This document shows positions 1 through 10,576 of a stretch of 36,735 bases of DNA, in pieces; position 1 is the first letter of the stretch, and each line of letters opens with the position of its first letter. The notes beneath the pieces were generated by a model. The model had not been told where the DNA came from and ran no database searches. It was given only the letters and a program-made list of their open reading frames with translations. Position numbers and translations under genes: made by a program. Origin of the DNA: Mycobacterium sp. 852002-10029_SCH5224772 (GTDB taxonomy: Bacteria > Actinomycetota > Actinomycetes > Mycobacteriales > Mycobacteriaceae); assembly GCF_001667315.1 (NCBI RefSeq), contig NZ_LZHT01000079.1, positions 1 through 36,735 of the forward strand, in the 5' to 3' direction.

Positions 1-107
1 GCAATCTCATCCCAAGCAGCAGCCGCGGCCATCATCGGCCCCGACCCCGGACCCGCATACATGCGACCGGAATTGATTTCGGGCGGTAACGCACCGAACT
101 CAAGCAC
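1..107 (-). CDS. PPE family protein, N-terminal fragment cut by the window edge
   Basis: Translating the minus strand from GTG at 107 gives 35 residues with the hallmark PPE start: [20 protein letters not shown], then [14 protein letters not shown], running off the window at base 1. The Pro-Pro-Glu motif is at residues 8-10. The start is firm: an in-frame TAG (110-108) lies directly upstream and a strong ribosome-binding site, GAGGAGG, lies at 118-112. PPE proteins are helical partners of PE proteins and many are exported through ESX-5. The position, after the ferredoxin in the ESX-5 locus, corresponds to the PPE25-27 group of M. tuberculosis. Which PPE it is cannot be told from 35 residues. 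Confidence 0.92.
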   Translation of the reverse strand, partial: MLEFGALPPEINSGRMYAGPGSGPMMAAAAAWDEI

Positions 108-304
108 CTATCCTCCTCAGTCGGCCGAGACCGCAGGCGATCTCGGCTGTCACATGGGAATCAGTGGTGGCGGTGATCACGGCTTTGTAAACGACCCCAC
201 CGGTCGAGCGCTGCCTCCATGGGAGCCCCGTCTGCGGTTGTGTGCCCGCGACTCGGCCGGCTGGGCGGGCCGGTGCATGCCGACCAATGGGCTGCGCCCG
301 GAAA

Positions 305-321
305 CGTGGTCTGCCACCACG
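305..321. promoter_or_regulatory. Inverted repeat upstream of the PPE gene
   Basis: CGTGGT-N5-ACCACG is a perfect inverted repeat with 6-base arms, about 200 bases upstream of the PPE start. Its size suits a dimeric repressor operator, but no bound regulator is known from the sequence and chance occurrence in GC-rich DNA is possible. Confidence 0.3.
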
Positions 322-470
322 CTTCTCGGACATCTGGTCAGGAACGACATGCACCTTCTGCCTCGGCCAATCCCGTTATCAGCAACCGGGCGACAGCACC
401 GTGTCTCCGAACCGCCGTCCGGCACTGAGATTAGTTCGTTACGAGGCAAAGGCCGACACGCAAACGCCCC

Positions 471-554
471 TGTTCATCAATGGCCAACCACTGTTCATTC
501 CCGGTCGGCAGCAGTTCATATAGGGCAACGGATTGTTCATTAACCGTTTGCTTG
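471..554. repeat. Four GTTCAT repeats at an exact 21-bp period
   Basis: The heptamer TGTTCAT (third copy AGTTCAT) begins at 471, 492, 513 and 534, exactly 21 bp apart, with unrelated sequence between the copies. Twenty-one bases is two helical turns, so all four copies face the same side of the DNA. On the minus strand, the direction of the PPE gene, each reads ATGAAC. The array sits in the 496-bp gap (108-603) between the ferredoxin stop and the PPE start, more than 360 bases upstream of PPE. I see no gene in this gap. The most likely reading is a set of operator sites for a cooperatively binding regulator of the ESX-5 PE/PPE operon. The spacing is seen directly; the function is inferred. 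Confidence 0.6.
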
Positions 555-603
555 CCACGCCACAGCGCCGGCTTCGCGCCGAACCCCTCCGCAGCGTGCG
601 CTG

Positions 604-810
<207 letters not shown>

Positions 811-815
811 CTAGC

Positions 816-830
816 CGGCCGATGCGGCCG
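816..830. promoter_or_regulatory. Inverted repeat close to the ferredoxin start
   Basis: CGGCCG-ATG-CGGCCG is a perfect 15-bp inverted (and direct) repeat starting 18 bases upstream of the ferredoxin GTG, in the divergent ferredoxin/cyp143 region. It could be an operator or a leader hairpin. Confidence 0.3.
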
Positions 831-896
831 TAGTCGATTCCGCAAATGAGCGGGATTGCACTTCAAGGTCCGCTACCCAGATTAGTCGGTCGGTAA

Positions 897-2225
<1,329 letters not shown>

Positions 2226-2276
2226 GCCGCATATGCCGGTCGGCCCCGGCGCAGCGACTGTAGCCCCTGTTGAGCC

Positions 2277-5200
2277 CTACTTGCGCAACTCGGTCGCCGC
2301 GACCTGAACGAACACGCCGGTGTCCTCGGCCATGAGCAGGCCACGGCCGCGTGGCAGCGGACCGCCCTTCATCTTGCCGCGGATGAATCCCTCGTCGGGG
2401 TCGGCGTCCATCACCAGCAGGGGCGCGTTCGCCTGGGCCAGCGCCCGCAGCATCGGGTCGCTGCCGGCCGATGACCAGCCACCGAACGTCCGGGTGACGA
2501 TCACATGCAAACCGACGTCGGCGGCCCGGGTCACCCACGGCGCGGCCTTGTGCAGCGGCGAATCGAAGCCCGCCGGCAGCTGCTGGATGTCGTCGACGAT
2601 CAGGAAGATCTCCGGCCCGCTCCACCACGACCGCGACAACAACTCCTCGGCGGACAAGCCGGGCGGTGGCTCGCGGCCGGCCAGGACCGCGGCCAGTTCG
2701 CCCATCATCGCCTGCACGCCATCGAGGTTGTAGGCGAATTTCTCCACGTAGTCGGAGCCGAGCGCGGTGAGCAACTGGCGCCGTGGGTCCACCAGCCACA
2801 CCTGGGCCGAGGGCTGCCCGGCCGGCGGCGTCGGCGCACTGGTCGCTCCCGGCGCGTACAGCCGGCCGATCTCGGCCATGATCGTGGCCAGCGTCGTGGT
2901 GCGCCCGCATTCGCGGCGGCCCGTGACCATCAGGTGCGCGTTCTCGGCGAAGTTGAGATAGACCGGCGACAGGTCCAACTCCGAGATGGCCCAGGCGATT
3001 CCGCCCGCACCCACGCCCTGCCGGGTGTCTTGTGCGGCGATCTCCCGAAGTTGTTCCACGCCGAACGTCGCCGGCAACCGGCGTACCGGCGGGGCCTGGC
3101 CGTTCGCGATCCGGCTGACGGCTTCGACGATGCTGTCGGACTCGAATCGGTTGCTCGGCGTGCTGGCCAGCGCGGGCCGGGCCACCAACGTGTGCAGACC
3201 GGACTGCGGGTCGGCGTCGAGGCGGACGTAGTTGACCGCGACCATGCCACGACCCGGCTTCACCGGCACGTCCTTGGCGAACCGGGAACGCACCAGCTTG
3301 GCGTCTTCCACGGCGGCCAGGCGCAACTCGACCCGCGAGCCGAAGCCGCTGCGCACCGGCGGTCGCAGCTCGGATTCGCGGTCGGCGGTGACCACCACGT
3401 GCACCCCGAACGAGGGGCCCTGGTTGATGATCACGTTCACCTGCTCGATCAGCACCTCGTTCTCTTCGGCCAGTGCCCGGTAGTTGTCCACCACCAGGTA
3501 GACGTCGCCGAACCCGTCATTGGGGATCGGGCCGGGCTCACCGCCGAACTTCCGCCGCCGGAACACCTCCATCGAGGCGATCCCGTACTCGAGGAACGTG
3601 CGCTTGCGCTCCCGCACCAACGCCAGCAGTTCGGCCACCGTGCGGCGGACGCCGTACGGGTCGGTCGGACCGGCCACCTCACCGACATGGGGCAGCCGGG
3701 CGACCGTGGTCAGCGCGGTGCCGCTGTAGGCCAAGCAGTAAAACTGGATCTGCTCGGGTGTGTGGGTCAGCGCCGCGGCGCAGATCAGGGTCTGCAGCGC
3801 GGTGGTTTTACCCGACCCACCGGCCCCCAGGATCAGGACGTTGGCACCGGGCCCCGACGTGTCGACCGTCCACGGCGGCTGGTCATGCTTGAACGGGCGG
3901 TCGATGATCCCGATCGGGAAGGCCAGATCCCGCGCCGTGCCGTAGTCCTGCTGCCACGGGCGACCGAGGAACCGGTTCACCAACTCGTCGATGGCGACGG
4001 GCTGGTTCAGCGGCGGCTGCCACAGCCGGTACGGCTGGAAATCGATCTTGCGCAGCTGATCGATGATGACCGTACCGACCTTCGGCGTTCTGATCCCTTC
4101 GACGTCGTCGTCCGGACCCTCGACCTCCAGCACGTCGCCGTCGGTGGGGATGGCCGGGACGGCGACCTCGGGTCCCCCGACGCTGACCTCCAGCGGGGTG
4201 AACGAGTTGGTGAACAGCTGCGGACGGACGTAGTCGATGCTGTGCACCAGCGCCGGCGCTTCGTCCCCGTCGTCGGTGAGGCCACGCGGAAAGTAGTCCC
4301 GCCAAAGGAATTCGGCCTGGAACCGGATGATGTCCTCTAGGCTGCGGCGGAAGTAGCCCAGGCCGGCCTGGGCGGGCAGGTTCACTGCGTTCGGGACGCC
4401 GGCCGCCTGCGCCGCACCGGCGGTGCGCGCCTTCAGCACCAGCCGGTAACCCATGTTCTCCATGAGCTTTTCGGCGCGGCTTTCGATGGTCTGCGACGCC
4501 ATCATCAGGTGAATCCAGTAGGCGCGGCCCTGACGGCCGATCGAGTCGAGGACGTCGACCGCCGTCGGCATGATGCGGAACCATTCGTAGAACTCGTCGA
4601 TGACCACCACGAGCATCGGGAGCGGCGCCATGTCCTGGCCACGCGCCCGCATCCGGCTGCGTACCGAGTTGTATTCCTTGGCGTCATCGACACCGGCGCT
4701 GTCGCAGATCGCCTTGCGGCGCGCGATTTCGCCCCACAGCGCGTCGAGGAAGCGCTCCATCAACGCCTGGTCTTCTTCCAGGTCAGTGATGATCCGGGAC
4801 ACGTGCGGCACCCCGGCGAACGGCTTGACCGCCGACCCACCCTTGAGGTCGGCCAGCACGAATTGCAGCTCATCGGGCGGGTGGCTGAGCATCAGCGATT
4901 CGATCACGGTCCGCACCAGGGTCGACTTCCCCGAACCCGTCGTTCCGGACATGACTCCGTGTGGGCCGTCGCCGCCTTCGTCCAGCGATTTCATGTCCAA
5001 GAACAACAGTTCGCCGTTGTCGGAACGAACACCGAACGGGGCCCGCAATCGCGACCGGCCCATCGCGTCGTTGCGGCTGCCCCACAGCGCCTCGAAGTCG
5101 ATGCGGCCGGGATCATCAATTCCGTAGTAGGCCATGATGTCTCGGGCGCCGATGTGCGCAACCCGCTGGCCGATCTCTTCGTACGCCTCGGCGAGCCGCC

Positions 5201-6440
5201 AGCGCGCCAGCTTCTGCGAGAACTCCTCCGCCTCGGCGATGCTGATGTGGTCGGTGAGGGCGAAGAACCAGGGCTTCTCGTCGATCACCATCCAGGTGTC
5301 GCGGTCGCGGGGCAGCGCCTCGATCACACCCTTCTTGTCGAACCGCAGGGTCCGCTCGGGGACGGCGCTCCACATCGCCGAGCCGGTGAGGTCGAAGAAC
5401 GTCACCCCGTCGACGCCTTCGCCGCTGATCACGTACTCCCATTGGGGGTCAACCGCATCGGCGATGATCACCGTGTGAGGCGTCGGGGTCTGCGCCGACG
5501 AGGATGCGTGCCGGGGAGTGAAAGACCCACGGCCGGCGAATAATTCGGCCTGCTCGGCGGCGAACTCGCGCACGGAGCTGTACACCATCCGCGCGTTGCC
5601 CGCTGCGTCCTGGCGGCGCGGGTCACCGAAGTGGGGCAGCCATTTCACCCAGTCCCATTCGTCCAGATCCGAACTGACGACGATCATCCGCACGTGGTCG
5701 GGGCCGTGGGAGAACGCCAGCTGGCAGATGATCGCGCGCATCAATCCCAGGACCTGCTCGCGGTCCCCGGCCAGCGAGTACCAGGGTTCGACCAGCACCG
5801 AAATCATCTTGGGCAGGTTGTAGACGACGCTTTGATAGCGCCCGAACTCCTGCAGTGCTTTCCCGGTCACCGGCTCGAGCTCGATGTCGGTCGGCATGTT
5901 CTGGGGCTCACCCCAGGTCACCTCGGGACGTGTCATACCGACGCCGACGCGGACGACGCCGAAGTTGAGGTCCTTGCCGTCGGGTTTGCGTTCCCACATC
6001 CGCGAAGATCCGACCGCGGCCGCCAGCGTGGTGGGTGCGGGGTGGAACCACCGGTAGTTAGCGTCCATGCTGTCGGCCGACTCGTGGGCGGTCTCGCGCA
6101 GCATGTCCAGCATCAACATGAACTGGGCGCGCATCGAATCCAGCTTCGGGCGGCTCATCTGCTGCTGGCCGCCGAACCGGCCGCCGAACATCATCATCGC
6201 GACGCCACCGATCATGAAGATCGGGAAGATCGAGCCGGCGCCCCCGAACACGTGTGAGCCGCTGGCGAAGGTCATGGCGACCATGCCGATCAGCAGGCCG
6301 ACCACCACGACACCGACCACGATCAACCACCAGGGCTTGCCCTCCGGCGGCGGGATGCTCAGCGGCGTCGGAAGGACGATGTTCTCCGGCTTGATCACCG
6401 GGGGCTTCTCCGGCGTCGGCCGGGCAAATCCACGTTTCAC
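2277..6440 (-). CDS. eccC5: ESX-5 secretion ATPase EccC5
   Basis: A 1387-residue FtsK/SpoIIIE-type membrane ATPase, the motor of the ESX-5 type VII secretion system that recognises EsxB-like and PE/PPE substrates. Two membrane helices lie near residues 37-59 and 66-85. Three nucleotide-binding domains follow, with Walker A motifs GTTGSGKS (K505), GAGGSGKT (K878) and a degenerate GRRECGRT (R1180 in the lysine position). Walker B stretches are VVVIDEFY, YLVVDNY and FLIVDDI. The GTG start at 6440 overlaps the eccB5 stop (GTGA, 4 bases), implying translational coupling. It begins KRGFARPTPEKPP like M. tuberculosis EccC5 (1391 residues). A further 70 upstream codons remain open but lie inside eccB5 and are not used. 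Confidence 0.96.
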   Translation of the reverse strand: MKRGFARPTPEKPPVIKPENIVLPTPLSIPPPEGKPWWLIVVGVVVVGLLIGMVAMTFASGSHVFGGAGSIFPIFMIGGVAMMMFGGRFGGQQQMSRPKLDSMRAQFMLMLDMLRETAHESADSMDANYRWFHPAPTTLAAAVGSSRMWERKPDGKDLNFGVVRVGVGMTRPEVTWGEPQNMPTDIELEPVTGKALQEFGRYQSVVYNLPKMISVLVEPWYSLAGDREQVLGLMRAIICQLAFSHGPDHVRMIVVSSDLDEWDWVKWLPHFGDPRRQDAAGNARMVYSSVREFAAEQAELFAGRGSFTPRHASSSAQTPTPHTVIIADAVDPQWEYVISGEGVDGVTFFDLTGSAMWSAVPERTLRFDKKGVIEALPRDRDTWMVIDEKPWFFALTDHISIAEAEEFSQKLARWRLAEAYEEIGQRVAHIGARDIMAYYGIDDPGRIDFEALWGSRNDAMGRSRLRAPFGVRSDNGELLFLDMKSLDEGGDGPHGVMSGTTGSGKSTLVRTVIESLMLSHPPDELQFVLADLKGGSAVKPFAGVPHVSRIITDLEEDQALMERFLDALWGEIARRKAICDSAGVDDAKEYNSVRSRMRARGQDMAPLPMLVVVIDEFYEWFRIMPTAVDVLDSIGRQGRAYWIHLMMASQTIESRAEKLMENMGYRLVLKARTAGAAQAAGVPNAVNLPAQAGLGYFRRSLEDIIRFQAEFLWRDYFPRGLTDDGDEAPALVHSIDYVRPQLFTNSFTPLEVSVGGPEVAVPAIPTDGDVLEVEGPDDDVEGIRTPKVGTVIIDQLRKIDFQPYRLWQPPLNQPVAIDELVNRFLGRPWQQDYGTARDLAFPIGIIDRPFKHDQPPWTVDTSGPGANVLILGAGGSGKTTALQTLICAAALTHTPEQIQFYCLAYSGTALTTVARLPHVGEVAGPTDPYGVRRTVAELLALVRERKRTFLEYGIASMEVFRRRKFGGEPGPIPNDGFGDVYLVVDNYRALAEENEVLIEQVNVIINQGPSFGVHVVVTADRESELRPPVRSGFGSRVELRLAAVEDAKLVRSRFAKDVPVKPGRGMVAVNYVRLDADPQSGLHTLVARPALASTPSNRFESDSIVEAVSRIANGQAPPVRRLPATFGVEQLREIAAQDTRQGVGAGGIAWAISELDLSPVYLNFAENAHLMVTGRRECGRTTTLATIMAEIGRLYAPGATSAPTPPAGQPSAQVWLVDPRRQLLTALGSDYVEKFAYNLDGVQAMMGELAAVLAGREPPPGLSAEELLSRSWWSGPEIFLIVDDIQQLPAGFDSPLHKAAPWVTRAADVGLHVIVTRTFGGWSSAGSDPMLRALAQANAPLLVMDADPDEGFIRGKMKGGPLPRGRGLLMAEDTGVFVQVAATELRK

Positions 6441-7954
6441 TTGGGTACCGCCAGCTCTCCAGGGGACATATCCATCGGTAGCGTGTCGTGCTGCACGAGC
6501 GCATCGGATCGCGACAGCGTCGGCCCTTGCGGCAGCAGCCGCAGCGCGACCCACGGCGCCAGGGCCGGTTTCGTCTTCAGGCCCAACGCTTCTCGCGCCT
6601 CGCGGGTGTCGTCGACTCCGAACCGGGCGCCCGCATCCGTGAGCCACCACAGCGATTCGGTCGTCTTGGCGCCGGGATCGTTTCCGGTGACGGCGACGAA
6701 GTTCGCGTAGTCGGGGCCGAAGAACACCTGATCGGCTACGCGGCCGGTGGTGTCGGCCTTGACCAGCGAGACCACCCGGTTGACATCCTTCGACTCGACC
6801 GGGATGGTCGCGCCCGAGATGACCTGCACACGTGCCCGGTTCTCACCGGAGGTCTTCTGCCACCACCAGCACGTCGCCGGGTTCTCGCGGATATCCAGCA
6901 CGTTCAGCGGGGCATCCGGGTAGGACGACAGATCCAGCTTGTTGACCACCGGCATCTTCGCCAACGCGGACGGTTCGACGGTCACCGGTTTGGTGTTGCC
7001 CGGGCCGGCGTTCTGCAGGATCTGGGCCACCAACGGCGGCAGTGTCTGCACGCCATCGGCCAATACCAATGAATACTGTTGCGGCCCACTGATTTGCGGG
7101 GTGACCATCACGGTGCCGATCGGGCCGGGCGCCCCCGGGAACGACGCGCCGGCACCCGCGTTCTGAATCTGCGGCACCGTCAGCTCCGGACCCACCGGCA
7201 ACGCGTCGTACAAGGCGCGGCTCATCGGCTTGGCCAGGCTGACCTGCTCCGGGGTCAGGCCCAGCGGAAGCAGCACCGACCGGTTCGCCGCGTCGATCCG
7301 CGAGCGCCGGCCGTCGCGGATCACCCACGCGTCGCCGCCGTAATTCAGCACCACCGCGTCCGTCCCGGTCAGCACCCGCCGGTGGTGGCTCAGATCGGGA
7401 TTGCCGTCGATCACCGTGACCGTCACGCCGGACGGCGCTCCGGCGCCCGTCGAGTTCGAGACGGTGTCGCAGACCAACCACGACGACGCGGCCGGGCTGG
7501 TCGGATGGAAGCTCGACGGCGCACCCGGGATGCCCACCATCGGACCGCGCGGCAGGCTGGCGATCTGGTTCGACTTGACCAGGTGTGGGTTGTCCGGGCG
7601 ACCGGTGATCAGCCGCGCCGACGCCAAATTCAGTGCGGGATACAGCCGGTCCCCCACGCGCACGTACAGCGCGCCGGAGTCGCGGTCGGCGATGATCGGC
7701 GAATCCCCTACCTGACCGGCCGGGCTGATGAAGGAGTAGAGCAGCGCGCCGAGGCAGATCACCAGCGCGGCGGAGATCGACGCCACCACGGCCAGGTTCT
7801 GGCGCCGGCCCGGCTCGACCTCCATCCGCACGCGCCACCGGGTCAGCGCTATCGCGGTCCGGCGGGCAAGAAACTGATAGCCGGTGACCTGGGTCCGCGT
7901 CGACAGCCCCAGGCCATACCCCGAACCGCGCTGCCCGCGACTCTCTTCCGCCAC
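6437..7954 (-). CDS. eccB5: ESX-5 membrane core protein EccB5
   Basis: A 505-residue structural subunit of the ESX-5 inner-membrane complex. A short cytoplasmic N-terminus is followed by one membrane helix (about residues 54-76) and a large periplasmic domain of repeated R-domains. Two cysteines, C162 (WLVCDTV) and C362 (ATCWWW), match the conserved disulfide pair of EccB proteins. It is near-identical in length and start to M. tuberculosis Rv1782. The start is GTG at 7954, preceded by a purine-rich GGATGGTGG. It is first in the operon and overlaps eccC5 by 4 bases. The genes for EccD5, MycP5 and EccE5 would lie beyond the left edge of the window. Confidence 0.96.
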   Translation of the reverse strand: MAEESRGQRGSGYGLGLSTRTQVTGYQFLARRTAIALTRWRVRMEVEPGRRQNLAVVASISAALVICLGALLYSFISPAGQVGDSPIIADRDSGALYVRVGDRLYPALNLASARLITGRPDNPHLVKSNQIASLPRGPMVGIPGAPSSFHPTSPAASSWLVCDTVSNSTGAGAPSGVTVTVIDGNPDLSHHRRVLTGTDAVVLNYGGDAWVIRDGRRSRIDAANRSVLLPLGLTPEQVSLAKPMSRALYDALPVGPELTVPQIQNAGAGASFPGAPGPIGTVMVTPQISGPQQYSLVLADGVQTLPPLVAQILQNAGPGNTKPVTVEPSALAKMPVVNKLDLSSYPDAPLNVLDIRENPATCWWWQKTSGENRARVQVISGATIPVESKDVNRVVSLVKADTTGRVADQVFFGPDYANFVAVTGNDPGAKTTESLWWLTDAGARFGVDDTREAREALGLKTKPALAPWVALRLLPQGPTLSRSDALVQHDTLPMDMSPGELAVPK

Positions 7955-8381
7955 TAATCCACCATCCGGTTTGCTCGAACGCCTGGATTTCGTCCCTCGA
8001 AACGGATCCAGCGCGAATTACATGACAACGGTAAGGCACCCACACGGACCTCGCCATGCGGCGCCGAAGCGCATCCACTTCCACATCTGTTCACGGCCCC
8101 CGGATCCGCCCCGCTCACCGTGCCGGAGTCTGCAGCACGGAAGGCGGCGGCTGGCGCCACTGAGCTGGCAGTTTCTGTGCCCCCACGGATCAAGTCACCG
8201 GATTCTTGTTGGTCCCCTCTGGGCATCGTAGTGGCCCATGGCGCCGGCGTCCTGTCGAGCGCGCGAGCGGGTCACCGATGCGGGAGAAACATGAACGGCA
8301 GGCGGCCATCCAGCAAAGAAATCGCCAACTCGCGACGGGTCCGGGTCGCCGGTCGGCGAATCCTGGCAGCAAGATGGCGGT
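7955..8381. other. Divergent eccB5/malQ intergenic region
   Basis: A 427-bp gap between two divergently transcribed genes that must hold promoters for the ESX-5 core genes and for malQ. I found no convincing gene, RNA or strong operator. Short open frames on both strands lack ribosome-binding sites and family resemblance. Confidence 0.5.
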
Positions 8382-10556
8382 ATGACCGAACTGGCGCCGT
8401 CGCTGATCGAACTCGCCCGGAGGTACGGCATCGCAACGGAGTACGAGGATTGGTCTGGCCGGCGAGTGCGGGTTTCCGAGCCGACGCTGAAGGCCGTGTT
8501 GGCCGCCCTCGGCGTCGCGGCCGACAACGAGCAGGAACGCAACGTCGCGCTGACCGCCAAGTTGCGGTCGCACTGGGCACGGCGGCTTCCGGCCACCATC
8601 GTCGGTCGCACCGGTGAGCAGATCCGGTTGTGGGCGCACGTCACCCACGGCGATCCCGCCGAGGTGTGGTTAGCGCTCGAGGACGGCACGGTGCGCGCCG
8701 GCGTCGAGCAGGTCGACAACTTCACCCCGCCGTTCGACCTGGACGGACGCTGGGTGGGCGAGGCCAGCTTCCTGCTGCCCGCCGACCTTCCGCTGGGGTA
8801 TCACCGGGTGCACCTGCGCTCCGGGGGCTCCGAGACCAGCACCGCGCTGGTCGTGACGCCGGATTGGCTCGGGCTGCCGGAGCGGCTGGGCAACCGCCGC
8901 GCCTGGGGTCTGGCCACTCAGCTCTACAGCGTGCGGTCCCGGCAGTCCTGGGGCGTGGGGGATCTCACCGATCTGACCGATCTCGCGGTGTGGTCGGCGT
9001 CGCGCCACGGCGCCGACTACCTGTTGGTCAATCCGCTGCACGCGGCGGCGCCGCCCGGTCCGAAGAGCCGGATGGAGCCGTCGCCGTACCTGCCCACCTC
9101 GCGGCGCTTCGTCAACCCGATTTATCTTCGCGTCGAGGCGATCCCGGAATTCGCCGACCTGACCAAGCGCAGTCGGGTCCGCCGGCTGCGCTCGGAGGTC
9201 CAGCAGCGCGCCGGCAGCCTCGACGCCGTCGACCGCGACAGCTCGTGGGCGGCCAAACGGGCCGCACTCAAGCTGTTGCACCAAGAACCGCGGTCGGCTG
9301 GCAGGGAGCTGTCCTATGTCGCGTTCCGCGCCCGGGAGGGCCGCGCGCTCGACGACTTCGCCACCTGGTGCGCGCTGGCCGAAAAGCACGGCGACGACTG
9401 GCATGCCTGGCCCGAAGCGCTGCAACACCCCGACGCTTCCGGCGTGGCAGACTTCGTCGAAAAGCACTCCGACACAGTCGATTTCCACCGCTGGTTGCAG
9501 TGGCAACTCGACGAGCAGCTGGCCGCGGCCCAGTCGCAGGCGATCCGGGCAGGAATGTCGTTGGGCATCATGGGAGACCTGGCCGTCGGCGTGCACCCCA
9601 ACGGCGCCGACACCTGGGCACTGCAGGATGTGATGGCGCTGGGCGTGACCGCGGGAGCGCCACCGGACGAGTTCAACCAACTCGGCCAGGACTGGTCGCA
9701 GCCGCCGTGGCGGCCGGACCGGTTGGACGAGCACGAGTATCGGCCCTTTCGCGCGTTGATCCGCGCGGTGCTGCGGCATGCCGGCGGGGTGCGCATCGAC
9801 CACATCATCGGGTTGTTCCGGCTCTGGTGGATCCCGCGGGGTGCATCCCCCACCGAGGGCACGTACGTGCGCTACGACCACGAAGCCATGATCGGCATCG
9901 TCGCCCTGGAGGCGCATCGGGCCGGCGCGGTGGTGGTGGGCGAGGATCTCGGCACGGTCGAGCCGTGGGTGCGCGACTACCTCCTGCTGCGTGGCTTGCT
10001 GGGCACCTCGATCCTCTGGTTCGAGCTGGATCGCGACGGGAACGGCGGGCCACTGCCGGCCGAGCGCTGGCGGGAGTACTGCCTGTCCTCGGTCACCACC
10101 CACGATCTGCCCCCGACCGCCGGCTATCTTGCCGGTGACCATGTGCGGCTGCGCGACTCGCTGGGATTGCTGACCCGGCCCGCCGCCGAGGAGCTCGAGT
10201 CCGACCGGGCCGAGTTGACGGCGTGGCTGGCCGAGTTGCGCCGGGTGGGGCTGCTCGAGGACGGCGAAGACGACCCGGAGCACATCGTGTTGGCGTTGTA
10301 CCGGTACCTGGGTAGGACGCCGTCGCGGCTGCTGGGGGTGGCGCTGACCGACGCCGTCGGTGACCGTCGCACCCAGAACCAGCCCGGCACCACCGACGAA
10401 TACCCGAACTGGCGGGTCCCGCTGACCGGTCCCGACGGGCGCGAGGTGATGCTCGAAGACGTGTTCACCGATCCCCGGGCCGCCGCGCTGGCCGAGGCGG
10501 TGCGCGCCGCAATCGCGCCCGCCCAAAGCGCGGCCCGCTCAACGCCGCATCCGTAG
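8382..10556 (+). CDS. malQ: 4-alpha-glucanotransferase (amylomaltase)
   Basis: A 724-residue GH77 enzyme that transfers 1,4-alpha-glucan segments between maltodextrins in the cytoplasm, part of glycogen and maltose metabolism. An N-terminal beta-domain precedes the catalytic barrel. GH77 signatures seen are SPYLPTSRRFVNPIYL, GDLAVGVHPNGADTW, the nucleophile Asp473 in VRIDHIIG, the acid/base Glu521 in VGEDLGTV and Asp575 in TTHDLPPTAG. All three catalytic carboxylates are present. It corresponds to Rv1781c, divergent from eccB5 as in M. tuberculosis. The ATG at 8382 lacks a strong ribosome-binding site. An LLM oxidoreductase follows 20 bp downstream. Confidence 0.95.
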   Translation: MTELAPSLIELARRYGIATEYEDWSGRRVRVSEPTLKAVLAALGVAADNEQERNVALTAKLRSHWARRLPATIVGRTGEQIRLWAHVTHGDPAEVWLALEDGTVRAGVEQVDNFTPPFDLDGRWVGEASFLLPADLPLGYHRVHLRSGGSETSTALVVTPDWLGLPERLGNRRAWGLATQLYSVRSRQSWGVGDLTDLTDLAVWSASRHGADYLLVNPLHAAAPPGPKSRMEPSPYLPTSRRFVNPIYLRVEAIPEFADLTKRSRVRRLRSEVQQRAGSLDAVDRDSSWAAKRAALKLLHQEPRSAGRELSYVAFRAREGRALDDFATWCALAEKHGDDWHAWPEALQHPDASGVADFVEKHSDTVDFHRWLQWQLDEQLAAAQSQAIRAGMSLGIMGDLAVGVHPNGADTWALQDVMALGVTAGAPPDEFNQLGQDWSQPPWRPDRLDEHEYRPFRALIRAVLRHAGGVRIDHIIGLFRLWWIPRGASPTEGTYVRYDHEAMIGIVALEAHRAGAVVVGEDLGTVEPWVRDYLLLRGLLGTSILWFELDRDGNGGPLPAERWREYCLSSVTTHDLPPTAGYLAGDHVRLRDSLGLLTRPAAEELESDRAELTAWLAELRRVGLLEDGEDDPEHIVLALYRYLGRTPSRLLGVALTDAVGDRRTQNQPGTTDEYPNWRVPLTGPDGREVMLEDVFTDPRAAALAEAVRAAIAPAQSAARSTPHP

Positions 10557-10576
10557 CCTTGTTAGCTTCACAAACC

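Noticed and set aside
471..554. CRISPR array
   Set aside because: Repeats are only 7 bases with 14-base gaps and there is no cas gene, so a set of regulator sites fits better.
2505..4340. A 611-codon open frame on the plus strand opposite eccC5
   Set aside because: It mirrors the eccC5 reading frame, a known result of high-GC codon bias, and has no family features or ribosome-binding site.
8670..10526. A 618-codon minus-strand frame opposite malQ
   Set aside because: Shadow of malQ, which has all its catalytic residues; the opposite frame is Arg/Gln/His-rich without motifs.
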